A DNA stretch of 64,000 nt, taken from Algoriphagus limi. GTDB lineage: Bacteria > Bacteroidota > Bacteroidia > Cytophagales > Cyclobacteriaceae. Shown here one piece after another: positions 35,544-44,245 of this stretch. Where the stretch lies: positions 124,001 to 188,000 of the forward strand of contig NZ_JANWGH010000001.1 of NCBI RefSeq assembly GCF_024919275.1, given 5' to 3'. The notes under the pieces were generated by a model. The model was not told where the DNA came from. It saw nothing but the letters and a program-made list of their open reading frames with translations, and ran no database searches. A program made the translations under genes and the position numbers. Position 1 is the stretch's first letter; every line of letters begins with the position of its first letter.

Positions 35544-36455
35544 ATGATTCAGATTACCCATAAGAGTACCACACTTCGAAAAGCCATTGCTCAGGCAATT
35601 GTGAAAGTGAGTTTACCTGAAACCATTCAGGCTATAAAAGATAAAACAGTTCCCAAGGGAGATGTCCTTGAATGCGCACGAGTTGCCGGACTTTTTGCTG
35701 CCAAGCGAACTGCTGATATGATTCCCGATTGTCATCCACTTCCTGTTGAATTTACAGGGGTTACTTATGAGATCAGCGAGATGGAGATTCGGGTCTTGGT
35801 GGAGATTCATACGGTTTACAAGACGGGAGTGGAGGTTGAAGCCATGCATGCCGCCTCGGTTGTCGCCTTGACCATGTATGATATGCTTAAGCCAATTGAT
35901 AAGGGAATTAGCATTGAACAAATAAAGCTTGTACAGAAAAAGGGAGGTAAATCCGATTTCAAAAAGTTGTCGGATAAGCATTTGACAGCTGCTGTAATTG
36001 TTTGTTCTGACTCCATTTCTGCGGGAGAAAATGAAGACGAGGCAGGGAGAATGATCGCTGAAAAACTTAGAAATTTTGGAGTAGAAGTGGATGATTTGGA
36101 AGTGATTCCCGATGAAAAAATTCAGATTGAAGAGAAAGCGCTCTTAGCAGTGGATGAGGGAATTGATTTGGTGATTTTTACAGGTGGAACTGGCTTGTCG
36201 CCAAGAGATGTGACTCCAGAGGCTTTATCAAATATTATTGAGCAGCGGGTGCCGGGAATTGAGGAAGCTATGCGCAATTACGGGCAGCAGCGAACTCCTT
36301 TGGCTATGCTTTCCCGATCTATCGCGGGAATGATCAAAAACACCTTGGTCTTAGGTGTCCCAGGTTCAACCAAAGGAGCAACCGAGTCTCTAGACGCCAT
36401 ATTTCCAGCAGTACTGCATATTTTCAAAGCGAGAGAGGGCTCGAGGCATGACTAA
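35544..36455 (+). CDS. moaCB: Bifunctional molybdenum cofactor protein MoaC/MoaB
   Basis: Fusion of two molybdopterin enzymes in 303 residues. Residues 1-150 are MoaC, cyclic pyranopterin monophosphate synthase, with DCHPLP and AMHAASVVALTMYDM; residues 155-300 are MoaB/MogA, molybdopterin adenylyltransferase, with FTGGTGLSPRDVTPEA and GVPGSTKGATESLDA. Both catalytic signatures are intact. Fusions of this kind occur in Bacteroidota. No other moa or moe genes lie nearby, so the pathway is scattered or elsewhere. A clear terminator follows. Confidence 0.95.
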   Translation: MIQITHKSTTLRKAIAQAIVKVSLPETIQAIKDKTVPKGDVLECARVAGLFAAKRTADMIPDCHPLPVEFTGVTYEISEMEIRVLVEIHTVYKTGVEVEAMHAASVVALTMYDMLKPIDKGISIEQIKLVQKKGGKSDFKKLSDKHLTAAVIVCSDSISAGENEDEAGRMIAEKLRNFGVEVDDLEVIPDEKIQIEEKALLAVDEGIDLVIFTGGTGLSPRDVTPEALSNIIEQRVPGIEEAMRNYGQQRTPLAMLSRSIAGMIKNTLVLGVPGSTKGATESLDAIFPAVLHIFKAREGSRHD

Positions 36456-36475
36456 CGCATAAGGTTCGTTTTTTT

Positions 36476-36503
36476 AAGGTCTGCTAAAATAGCAGACCTT
36501 TTT
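36476..36503 (+). terminator. Rho-independent terminator after moaCB
   Basis: Perfect 10-bp stem AAGGTCTGCT/AGCAGACCTT around a 5-nt loop, followed by a T run. It ends the moaCB transcript. Confidence 0.85.
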
Positions 36504-36655
36504 CATTCCCCTGATTTATATCACCTTTTGGGGTTGCAAAAATCGCCTTTGGAAAAGGGCAAAAGCTTGAATTTTGTAGCTCGGGTGAGGATAGTTACCA
36601 ACTTTTTCCTTTAGGCCTTTTAATTTCATTACGATTCAACCAAAAACTAAAGACT

Positions 36656-37051
36656 ATGAGTTATTTCCAGGCTATTACTGTCAAATCAGCATCCTTGCAG
36701 CAACTTCGGGAAAAGGTAGAAGGTGCTCTAAAAACAGAAGGTTTTGGGGTTTTGACAGAAATTGATGTTCAGGCAACTATGAAAAAGAAGTTGGATAAGG
36801 ACTATAATCCTTATTTGATTTTGGGTGCTTGCAATCCAGTTTTTGCAGATAAAGTCTTGACTGCTGAACCGCATATCGGTGTGTTGCTTCCGTGCAATGT
36901 GACTATTCGTCAGTTGGAAGGTGATTCTTTTGAAGTAGCCATCATGAATCCCGCTGCTGCGATGGCAGCTGTTCAAAACCCAGCCATCGAACCACTTGCT
37001 GGAGAGGTAGGGGATAAATTACAACGAGTACTTGATTTGATTGGAGCTTAA
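36656..37051 (+). CDS. DUF302 domain protein
   Basis: Small soluble protein of 131 residues of the DUF302 type: FGVLTEIDVQATMKKKL (about residues 29-45), LGACNP, IGVLLPCNVTIR and FEVAIMNP are in the conserved places. Full length for the family, no signal peptide. Function unknown. It lies 11 bp before the pyruvate-kinase-like gene on the same strand, so the two are probably cotranscribed. Confidence 0.9.
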   Translation: MSYFQAITVKSASLQQLREKVEGALKTEGFGVLTEIDVQATMKKKLDKDYNPYLILGACNPVFADKVLTAEPHIGVLLPCNVTIRQLEGDSFEVAIMNPAAAMAAVQNPAIEPLAGEVGDKLQRVLDLIGA

Positions 37052-37062
37052 AGTTAAATCAA

Positions 37063-38532
37063 ATGGAAACTGATTTGGATTCACTTCGATTAGAGCTATC
37101 TACCTTGGAAAAGGAAATGGTTGCCGAGGTGGAGAGAAGGAGGAAGTGTTCGGATAATATTCATCCCAGACAATTCAATTCCTGGAAAAATCTGATCCAT
37201 TATCTCACTCTTCGTCAAGGAGATCGTCGAGATCTTCAACTTCGGCTTCACAATGCGGGTCTTTCTGCACTTTCCAATTCCGAAAGCCATATTCGCCATC
37301 AGGTTCAGGCAGTGCAAAAACGGTTGGGAGTTTCTTTGGAGGAAAAGGATTTTGCTACTTGTAACTATCAGGTTTCCAGAGAGATTTTATCAGAAAATGT
37401 TTCTCATCTTTTTGCTTCCCGAGTTCCTCATCATCCAGCGATCATGGTTACATTGGATAGTACCGTGGTCAATTCAGTCGAGTTTGTTTCAGATTTATTA
37501 AATGCAGGAATGACTGTGGCTAGAATAAATTTGGCTCACGAAACCGAAAAGGAATGGACTCATATTTTGGATTTAATTAGAAAAGCCCAATCCAACACTA
37601 AAAAGGCTTGTAGAATTTACATGGACTTGGCTGGTCCAAAAATCAGGACCAAATTCATCGGAAAGCAGAAAAAACTGGATCAAGTTCCTATTGAAGAAGG
37701 TCAGTTAATTTACCTCGGGGCTAGTTATGAAGGCTTGGATGAGAAAAAAGACTTGGTAGTCAGTCCAACTGAAATTGAAATCTTGAGATTTTTGAAAATT
37801 GGTGAACGGGTATTTATCGATGATGGGAAAATCCAGGGGATTATTGAAAAGAAAATTGGAAATGAACTGATTGGAGTTCGAATTTTAAAAATCATCAAAA
37901 AGAAGCCGAATCTTAAGCCTGAAAAAGGGATCAATTTTCCTGATTCAAAAATCAAGATTAACCCGCTTACCGATTACGATTTAGAGGTTTTACCATTTGC
38001 GGTAAAGCATGCGGATTTGATTGGGTATTCTTTTGTTAATCGATCAAGAGACCTTGCCAATTTGATGGGTGAGATGAAAAAAATTAATGAAAAAATCCCA
38101 TCTGTGATTTTGAAAATCGAAACATCATTGGCTGTTCGTAATCTTCCCGCCATGCTATTGGAAGGAATGAAAAGCCCATTTTTTGGAGTGATGATCGCAA
38201 GGGGGGATTTGGCGGTGGAAGTTGGATTTGAACGAATGAGTGAAGTTCAAGATGAGATTCTCTGGATTTGCGAAGCAGGACATGTGCCGGTTATTTGGGC
38301 AACTCAAGTGATGGAAACGCTTCATAAATCAGGGTTGGCAACCCGTGCTGAAATCACCGATGCTTCACAGGCTACCATGGCGGAATGCATTATGATCAAT
38401 AAAGGGCCTCATACGCTTGAGGTTTTGGATTCTCTACAAAATATCATACAGCGAATGGGTACCCATCGGGACAAAAAGCGCTACACGTTCAGGGAGTTGA
38501 AAATCGCATCTCGTTTCCTTTCTAGGTATTAG
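37063..38532 (+). CDS. Pyruvate-kinase-like protein with N-terminal extension and no C-terminal domain
   Basis: The pyruvate kinase barrel is clear: MVTLDSTVVNS, MTVARINLAHE, MDLAGPKIRTK, GYSFVNRSRDL, ILKIETSLAVRNL, MIARGDLAVEVG, WATQVMETLHKSG and TRAEITDASQ. The 489 residues differ from classical enzymes in two ways. A roughly 120-residue helical extension precedes the barrel, and the protein stops shortly after the active-site helix, lacking the usual allosteric C-terminal domain. DLAGPKIRT replaces the usual DTKGPEIRT. It may be a true but non-allosteric kinase or a related enzyme. Cotranscribed with the DUF302 gene. Confidence 0.8.
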   Translation: METDLDSLRLELSTLEKEMVAEVERRRKCSDNIHPRQFNSWKNLIHYLTLRQGDRRDLQLRLHNAGLSALSNSESHIRHQVQAVQKRLGVSLEEKDFATCNYQVSREILSENVSHLFASRVPHHPAIMVTLDSTVVNSVEFVSDLLNAGMTVARINLAHETEKEWTHILDLIRKAQSNTKKACRIYMDLAGPKIRTKFIGKQKKLDQVPIEEGQLIYLGASYEGLDEKKDLVVSPTEIEILRFLKIGERVFIDDGKIQGIIEKKIGNELIGVRILKIIKKKPNLKPEKGINFPDSKIKINPLTDYDLEVLPFAVKHADLIGYSFVNRSRDLANLMGEMKKINEKIPSVILKIETSLAVRNLPAMLLEGMKSPFFGVMIARGDLAVEVGFERMSEVQDEILWICEAGHVPVIWATQVMETLHKSGLATRAEITDASQATMAECIMINKGPHTLEVLDSLQNIIQRMGTHRDKKRYTFRELKIASRFLSRY

Positions 38533-38592
38533 GATCTATAAAGGGCCAAAGCTGGAAATAGATGTTTCCTAGAATTTCAGCTATTTTTAAGC

Positions 38593-39975
38593 ATGAAATT
38601 GAAAAAATTAGACTCTACAATAAGGTCGGTATACTACCTGTTAAATTACGCTTTCATTCTAGTTTTTATCGGGTTTGCCTGCCAAGCACCTCAAAAGGAA
38701 GTTTCTGAAATTACCCCAACTCCAAAAAAGGTTTCAATTGCAGAAATAGAAGAAGGAATTAATGCTTACATAGCAGAAAAAACCAAGGAAAATGACGGGG
38801 TCTTTCCTGTGAAGGATGAGGAACATGACCTCAAAATGAAATTGGTTCGTGTCCATACGGAATACTTATCAAACTTAGGTCCCGAGCGTCATTTTGCATG
38901 TGTGGATTTGGTAGATGAAAGTGGAGATGTGTATGATGTGGATTTTTTCATGGAAGGCAAACCGGGTGACATGACCGTCACTCAAACGACGGTTCATAAA
39001 TTAAATGGGAAACCTTTTTATTCATGGAAGCAAAATAAGGAGGATAAGACCTGGTACCGGATCCCTTTGGAGCAATCTTCCAATCAGCTTTTGGGGATTG
39101 TAGAAGGAGCAGATTCCTTTGAGTTTTATTACCGCTCCCAAGTTCCTGACCTTTCGGGTGATGCAAAAATGTGGATTCCCGTTGCTGTTTCCGATCATTA
39201 CCAAACTGTGCAGGTATTGGATATGAAATTGGCCGGAATAACTCAAGAGATTGAGGATGCTAAGTTTGGTAATCGTTTCATATATATGGAATTGGGACCT
39301 GAGGATAGCGGTAAAGAAATTCTTGTCACTTATTCAGTGGAAAGAAGAGAAAAAGGTCCCTATGAAGCTCCCGAACCAGACGATGAATTATATCTAGTAT
39401 CGAATCGGCTGATGCCAATAGGAGGAAGATTTGAAGAAATCGCAAAGGAAGTTTTAGGGCCGAAAATCAATGATTCCCATTTAATCCAAGCGAGAGCTTT
39501 GTACGATTACATCATCGATAACATGCGCTATATGAAGTTTGGGGATTATGGAAATGGAGACTCCAATTATGCCTGTGATTCCAAAACTGGAAATTGTTCT
39601 GAGTTTCATTCCTTTTTTATATCCTTAGCGCGTTCGGTGGGGATTCCTGCAAGATTTGCGATAGGAGCGTCTATCCCTTCTGATAGAGATGAAGGAGGAA
39701 TAGATGGGTATCATTGCTGGGCGGAATTCTATGCAGAAGGAAAGTGGTGGCCTGTGGATATTTCTGAGGCAAATAAATATACAGCTTTGGCAACGTATTA
39801 TTTTGGAAGGCACCCTGCCAACCGAATTGAGTTGAGTAGGGGAAGAGATTTGGAAGTCAATCCGGGTCCCGAGTCAGGGCCAATAAATTTCATAGCCTTT
39901 CCTTATTTGGAAATAGATGGGAAAGAAGTGAAAGCTAATTCCAGTTTTTCTTTTTTAAGGAAAGGAAAGAGTTAA
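38593..39975 (+). CDS. Transglutaminase-like lipoprotein
   Basis: Protein of 460 residues beginning with a lipoprotein signal (YAFILVFIGFAC, lipobox Cys near residue 30). A central beta-rich region is followed by a transglutaminase-like cysteine-protease fold. The catalytic Cys is in GNCSEFHSFFISLARSVGIP (about residue 335), the His in GYHCWAEFY and the Asp in WWPVDISEA. Predicted to act in the periplasm on peptides or cell-envelope proteins. All three catalytic residues are present. The stop codon sits inside the terminator shared with the small lipoprotein gene opposite. Confidence 0.85.
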   Translation: MKLKKLDSTIRSVYYLLNYAFILVFIGFACQAPQKEVSEITPTPKKVSIAEIEEGINAYIAEKTKENDGVFPVKDEEHDLKMKLVRVHTEYLSNLGPERHFACVDLVDESGDVYDVDFFMEGKPGDMTVTQTTVHKLNGKPFYSWKQNKEDKTWYRIPLEQSSNQLLGIVEGADSFEFYYRSQVPDLSGDAKMWIPVAVSDHYQTVQVLDMKLAGITQEIEDAKFGNRFIYMELGPEDSGKEILVTYSVERREKGPYEAPEPDDELYLVSNRLMPIGGRFEEIAKEVLGPKINDSHLIQARALYDYIIDNMRYMKFGDYGNGDSNYACDSKTGNCSEFHSFFISLARSVGIPARFAIGASIPSDRDEGGIDGYHCWAEFYAEGKWWPVDISEANKYTALATYYFGRHPANRIELSRGRDLEVNPGPESGPINFIAFPYLEIDGKEVKANSSFSFLRKGKS

Positions 39976-40009
39976 AAAAAAGAGGCTATTTCAAATAGCC
40001 TCTTTTTTT
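39974..40009. terminator. Bidirectional rho-independent terminator
   Basis: AGAGGCTATT pairs with AATAGCCTCT, with A runs on the left and T runs on the right. It can stop the plus-strand transglutaminase transcript and the minus-strand small lipoprotein transcript. Confidence 0.85.
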
Positions 40010-40010
40010 A

Positions 40011-40226
40011 TTAAGAGTTTGTAGTGTCAGCAGGATGTTCACTGTCTGAAGGATGCTCAGACGGATGTTCGGAGCTATCAGAAGGATGTTCTGATGGATG
40101 TTCACTGCTTTGTTCGGTTTCTGTTTCGTTAGCTTCTTCTTTCTTACCGCCACATGAAGTAAAAGTGACAGCACTTAAGAAACTGAAGGCCAGAATTAGG
40201 GATAGAAATGATTTTGCTTTTTTCAT
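40011..40226 (-). CDS. Small repeat-containing lipoprotein
   Basis: Lipoprotein precursor of 71 residues: signal peptide (SLILAFSFLSAVTFTSC, lipobox Cys at about residue 25), then GGKKEE and a low-complexity tail of SEHPSEHPSD-type repeats (at least five EHP units). Mature protein under 50 residues, acidic and histidine-rich, so it could bind metal ions. That is only an inference from composition. An opposite-strand frame exists because the repeat is also open on the other strand; the signal peptide supports this one. Confidence 0.75.
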   Translation of the reverse strand: MKKAKSFLSLILAFSFLSAVTFTSCGGKKEEANETETEQSSEHPSEHPSDSSEHPSEHPSDSEHPADTTNS

Positions 40227-40301
40227 AATGAGGAGGTTTTAAGGTGATAGACCAAAGTTAAGCTGATTTGTTTTAAATATCCAACTCAAGGAATTTGGGT
40301 A

Positions 40302-40877
40302 TCAGCGTAGCAGGTTTTTAATTATTTCCCGTTTGACGATGACAATCAGAAACCATGATATCCAAGCGGAAAAAACACCAACCAAAGCTCCAACCAATAA
40401 ATCAAGGGGATAATGTACCCCAAGGTATATTCGGGTGTAACTCACAAAAAAAGCATACAGATAAAGCCAGCCAAAACCTTTGAGTTTTCCTTTCATTTTG
40501 AAATTCAAAAAAGTGGTCATTCCAAAAGTATTGGCTGCATGGGAAGAAGCAAAGCCATAAAGCCCGCCACAGCGCCCGTAATTATGAATCAAGCCATCCC
40601 ATCGAGGATCATGGCAGGGCCGAAGTCGCTCAAAATAGGGTTTCATAAAAGTGGAAGTAGCCTGATCTGCAAGTAGGATTGTCAAGGCGACTCCGCCGAA
40701 AACCCACCAGCTGTTTTTGGGATCGTACTTGTATATTTTATAGATCAAAAACGCAAAAAGTGGTACCCATGTGATCGTTTTAGTGGATTGATCGACGATT
40801 GGATCAAACCATTCCCAATGATGGGAATTTAGAAAAATAAACAGCTGCTCATCCAGGTGAACAAGTAAATCGATCAT
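40302..40877 (-). CDS. PAP2-family membrane phosphatase
   Basis: Membrane phosphatase of 191 residues with about five hydrophobic segments. The three PAP2 motifs are present: KPYFERLRPCHDP (about residues 78-90), ASSHAANTFG (about 110-119) with the catalytic His, and RIYLGVHYPLDLLVG (about 148-162). Acts on lipid phosphates such as undecaprenyl pyrophosphate or phosphatidic acid in the membrane. It overlaps the end of hemF by 4 bp, so it is cotranscribed behind hemF. Confidence 0.92.
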   Translation of the reverse strand: MIDLLVHLDEQLFIFLNSHHWEWFDPIVDQSTKTITWVPLFAFLIYKIYKYDPKNSWWVFGGVALTILLADQATSTFMKPYFERLRPCHDPRWDGLIHNYGRCGGLYGFASSHAANTFGMTTFLNFKMKGKLKGFGWLYLYAFFVSYTRIYLGVHYPLDLLVGALVGVFSAWISWFLIVIVKREIIKNLLR

Positions 40878-41785
40878 GATGGAAAGTTTAGCCAGTCAAT
40901 ATTCTTTTTCAAATGCGCGAGAGTAAACTCCTCCTGACTTCCCTCTTTTGCTTCATACATATAGGTCCACTCTGCCTGTGGAGGCATACTCATGAGTATG
41001 CTTTCTGTACGGCCATTAGTATCCAAGCCGAATTTGGTGCCTGCGTCCCAAACCAAATTAAACTCTACATATCTTCCTCTTCGTAGATTTTGCCATGCCT
41101 TTTCATTGGGTCCGAATGGGATTTTGGAGTTTTTGGTCATGAAATGTCCATAGACTTCAGGGAAGAGTCTTCCTATCCCCAGGCTGAATTCTAGAATATT
41201 TTCGAAATGATCATCATTTTTCCCGGAAAGCCTGTCATAAAATATTCCTCCCACGCCCCTAGTTTCGTCCCGGTGTTTCAGGAAGAAATAGTTATCTGCC
41301 CATGTTTTGAATTTAGGATAGTATTCAGAATCAAATTGATCACAGGTTTCTTTTACACGCTGATGAAAATAGCGGGCATCTTCCGGGACTATGTAATGTG
41401 GGGTTAGGTCAATCCCTCCACCAAACCAATGAACTCCATTCTCCATTTCAAAATAACGGATATTCATGTGGATAATGGGAACCATAGGGCTATGCGGATG
41501 CAAAACGATTGACACGCCTGTTGCAAAGAAATTTGCCTTTTCCAAGCCAAGTTTATTCAGGATTTTTTCTGGGGTCGGACCATGAACAGCTGAAAATGCC
41601 ACACCACCTTTTTCGATAATTCCTCCATTTTCAAAAATCCGGGTTCTTCCTCCGCCGCCTTCTGTTCTTTCCCATTTGTCTTCCCGAAATTTTCCCTTTC
41701 CGTCATATTTTTCCAGTTCGGAACAGATATAATCCTGCATTCCCTGGTAAATTTCTGCTATCTCCGATTTACTTTTTCGTGACAT
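40874..41785 (-). CDS. hemF: Oxygen-dependent coproporphyrinogen III oxidase
   Basis: HemF, 303 residues, normal length. It oxidatively decarboxylates coproporphyrinogen III to protoporphyrinogen IX in heme synthesis, using O2. Conserved blocks: GGGGRTRIFENGGIIEKGGV, HPHSPMVPIIHMNIRYFE (catalytic His), WFGGGIDLTPHY and RRGRYVEFNLVWDAGTKFGL. It overlaps the downstream PAP2 gene by 4 bp and follows the outer-membrane gene by 6 bp. Presence of this enzyme indicates an oxygen-using organism. Confidence 0.97.
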   Translation of the reverse strand: MSRKSKSEIAEIYQGMQDYICSELEKYDGKGKFREDKWERTEGGGGRTRIFENGGIIEKGGVAFSAVHGPTPEKILNKLGLEKANFFATGVSIVLHPHSPMVPIIHMNIRYFEMENGVHWFGGGIDLTPHYIVPEDARYFHQRVKETCDQFDSEYYPKFKTWADNYFFLKHRDETRGVGGIFYDRLSGKNDDHFENILEFSLGIGRLFPEVYGHFMTKNSKIPFGPNEKAWQNLRRGRYVEFNLVWDAGTKFGLDTNGRTESILMSMPPQAEWTYMYEAKEGSQEEFTLAHLKKNIDWLNFPS

Positions 41786-41791
41786 GTTGAT

Positions 41792-44245
41792 TTAGAATGG
41801 ATATCCAATACCAAAGTTCAGTACGGTTTGTCCTTTGATACCAAATGGTCTATTGAATGAAATATTATCCAGCACCCATCGCTCTCCTTCAGGCTCTGAA
41901 GGGTCTATCGCTTTGGTGGCAAGGTCTAGACGAATGACAAGGAAATCGAAGTCCATTCGGAGTCCAATGCCTGTTCCGACTGCCAATTCCTTATAAAAAC
42001 GATCGAATCTAAAATCTGCACCAGGCCGGGTTTGATCGACCCCAACCACCCAGGAGTTACCAATGTCTATGAACAATGCCATATCAAAATATCCGTAGAG
42101 ATTTCTTCGGTATTCCAACATGGACTCAATAATCATTTCAGAGGGTTGCTCAAATGGATAGTCGTATTTTCCTCCTTCACCTTGGGTGGGTTGATAACTT
42201 CCCGGCCCTAATCGTCTCGCCTGCCACGCTCGAATGCTAGTACCACCACCTGCGAAGAAGTATTTTTCATAAGGTAAAATCCCGCTACTGACTCCATAGG
42301 GTTGAGCAATTCCAAAATTTAATCGATAGGCGAAAGTTTGCTTTCTGTCTATTGGGTAATATCTACGAAAATCTGCCTGGAATTTCAGCCATTGGAAATT
42401 AGCAATCTCGGTATTCTCATTATTGCTCTGGGTGTTGGTGAAATTAAGTAAAGTACCACCACTTTCTGCGAAAAGTCGCAAAAGAGAAGAAGGTCTGCTC
42501 TGAAAATCACCATAGCGGTTGAAGTTGATAATGGCCTGCCCGGAAACACTACTCACATAGGAAGGAAGAAAGGACCAAATCAAATTATTCCCCTGATTGG
42601 CAAGATCCAGAAGTATTTCTCCAAACTCAGGAGTAATACGGGGCGTCCTAATGTAGTTTATATCGGCAAGATTAATGGTGAACTGCTGTCTATTGCTCAA
42701 GGTGGACCAGGTATAAGATAGTAATCCATTGACACCTTGACGGGTATATTCCGGTCGATTGGTGTAATTATATCCGATTTGGGTTCTCGTGTTTGGATTA
42801 TATCTTCCAAACTTTTCCAAAGCCCTTCGGCCACCAAAAGGAATCAAGAATCTAGGATAAATTACTGACCCAGAAACCCCTAATTCACGGCTTTGATAAA
42901 CCCCTTGGTTGGTAGCAGAAGCTACACCTTCCAAGCCAGCTCTGAAATTAAACTCCAGGATTTCACCTCCTCTAAAGAAATTTCTATTTCTCAAAGAGGT
43001 ACTAAAGAATGGTCCCGGAAGTTGCTCTGTGATGCTTAGACCCACTTGATTGGTCAATTGATATTTTTGAGCAGGTTGAGTGAAAATATTGGCAGTCAGT
43101 GAGGTGCCGAGCGTATCAAAGGTGATGTTTACAAATCGAAATAAGTCCAAGTTGCTCAGTTGCTTTTGGCTCTCGATGACAATATTTCTATTGTAAGTTT
43201 CTCCCTTATGAAAGAGAACTCTGGATGCGAGGATTTTTTCTGAATATCGATCTCTATAAAAATTGAAATCAATCCCGTTTAATTCCCGGCTGACTTGTCG
43301 ATCTGCAAATTCATCGGATGGAGGATTGACTCGGAAATTGATTTTATCAACGGTATAAACTCGATGCTTTTCAGCAAAAGTAGGTTTTTGGAAGCGTTGC
43401 TCGATTTGAACTTTTTTGTTTATTGAGTCGGTGTAAACATAGTATTCCAAGTAGGTCTTGGAGAACATGTAAAAACCATTGTTTTTGAGTAATTCCTCTA
43501 CTCGATCTCGCTCTGAGATGATGTCATTTTGAGCGTAAGTTTTCCCATTAGTCAAGAAACTTTTTGCACTGACTCGGGTGAGCAGATTCCGAATAGCTTC
43601 ATTGTCCGTACGAGAATAGACAGAGTCAACTTTATAGGGTGTTTTTTCAGTAACTCGGTAGGTTACAAATGCTTTTTTGCCCTTGGTTTTTACTTCATAA
43701 TCTATGCTGGAATCGAAAAAACCGTTATTCTGAAGGTAACCGGACATATTTTTTAGACTTCGGTCAATCAATGAAGAATCCAGAAGGGCAACAGGATTTC
43801 CGGTTCGCATGAGTCCATTTCCAAATTCCGCTTTGTGATCCAATCCTTCGATTCGGGATTCTAGTTTGTCGGACTTTTTTAAAAGTTTTCGGTCATCCCC
43901 TATGGAGTCTAATTGAACTTTGATTGCCTCTAGTTCCTGCTCTTTTTCAGCTCTCTTTCTGGCCACCCGAGCACTGTCAAAAAAGCTTTTTCCAACTCGG
44001 TAAATACTTACTCCAGGAGAAACATTGAGTAACGGAATTCTAAAATTGGTCTCAGGTTGAATCAGACCTGCTAAGGCTTCCTCATCCGCTTGTTCTACTC
44101 CTTCTAGATTATTTTCAAAAAGCGCATATTCTCCCTCCTTCAAATTTTTGGTCAGCGAGCAAGCCTGAATAAATCCAAGCAGCGAAAGAAAAAGTATATA
44201 TTTGGTGAACCTCAAGACGGATAAATCGAACGGAATGCTTAGCAA
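41792..44245 (-). CDS. TamA/BamA-like outer-membrane assembly protein (Omp85 family)
   Basis: Protein of 817 residues with a lipoprotein-like signal (YILFLSLLGFIQAC). POTRA-type repeats occupy about residues 150-370 (for example KGETYNRNIVIESQKQLSNLDLFR). The C-terminal Omp85 barrel has the conserved FFAGGGTSIRAW and the final GIGYPF, with Phe at the end as expected for barrel insertion. It belongs to the TamA/BamA group that inserts or secretes outer-membrane proteins. The ATG at 44245 overlaps the start of the divergent trmH-like gene by 11 bp; a TTG at 44215 would avoid the overlap. Confidence 0.88.
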   Translation of the reverse strand: MLSIPFDLSVLRFTKYILFLSLLGFIQACSLTKNLKEGEYALFENNLEGVEQADEEALAGLIQPETNFRIPLLNVSPGVSIYRVGKSFFDSARVARKRAEKEQELEAIKVQLDSIGDDRKLLKKSDKLESRIEGLDHKAEFGNGLMRTGNPVALLDSSLIDRSLKNMSGYLQNNGFFDSSIDYEVKTKGKKAFVTYRVTEKTPYKVDSVYSRTDNEAIRNLLTRVSAKSFLTNGKTYAQNDIISERDRVEELLKNNGFYMFSKTYLEYYVYTDSINKKVQIEQRFQKPTFAEKHRVYTVDKINFRVNPPSDEFADRQVSRELNGIDFNFYRDRYSEKILASRVLFHKGETYNRNIVIESQKQLSNLDLFRFVNITFDTLGTSLTANIFTQPAQKYQLTNQVGLSITEQLPGPFFSTSLRNRNFFRGGEILEFNFRAGLEGVASATNQGVYQSRELGVSGSVIYPRFLIPFGGRRALEKFGRYNPNTRTQIGYNYTNRPEYTRQGVNGLLSYTWSTLSNRQQFTINLADINYIRTPRITPEFGEILLDLANQGNNLIWSFLPSYVSSVSGQAIINFNRYGDFQSRPSSLLRLFAESGGTLLNFTNTQSNNENTEIANFQWLKFQADFRRYYPIDRKQTFAYRLNFGIAQPYGVSSGILPYEKYFFAGGGTSIRAWQARRLGPGSYQPTQGEGGKYDYPFEQPSEMIIESMLEYRRNLYGYFDMALFIDIGNSWVVGVDQTRPGADFRFDRFYKELAVGTGIGLRMDFDFLVIRLDLATKAIDPSEPEGERWVLDNISFNRPFGIKGQTVLNFGIGYPF

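Noticed and set aside
40024..40242. A plus-strand ORF opposite the EHP lipoprotein
   Set aside because: It is open only because the repeat is open on both strands; the minus-strand frame has a signal peptide and lipobox.
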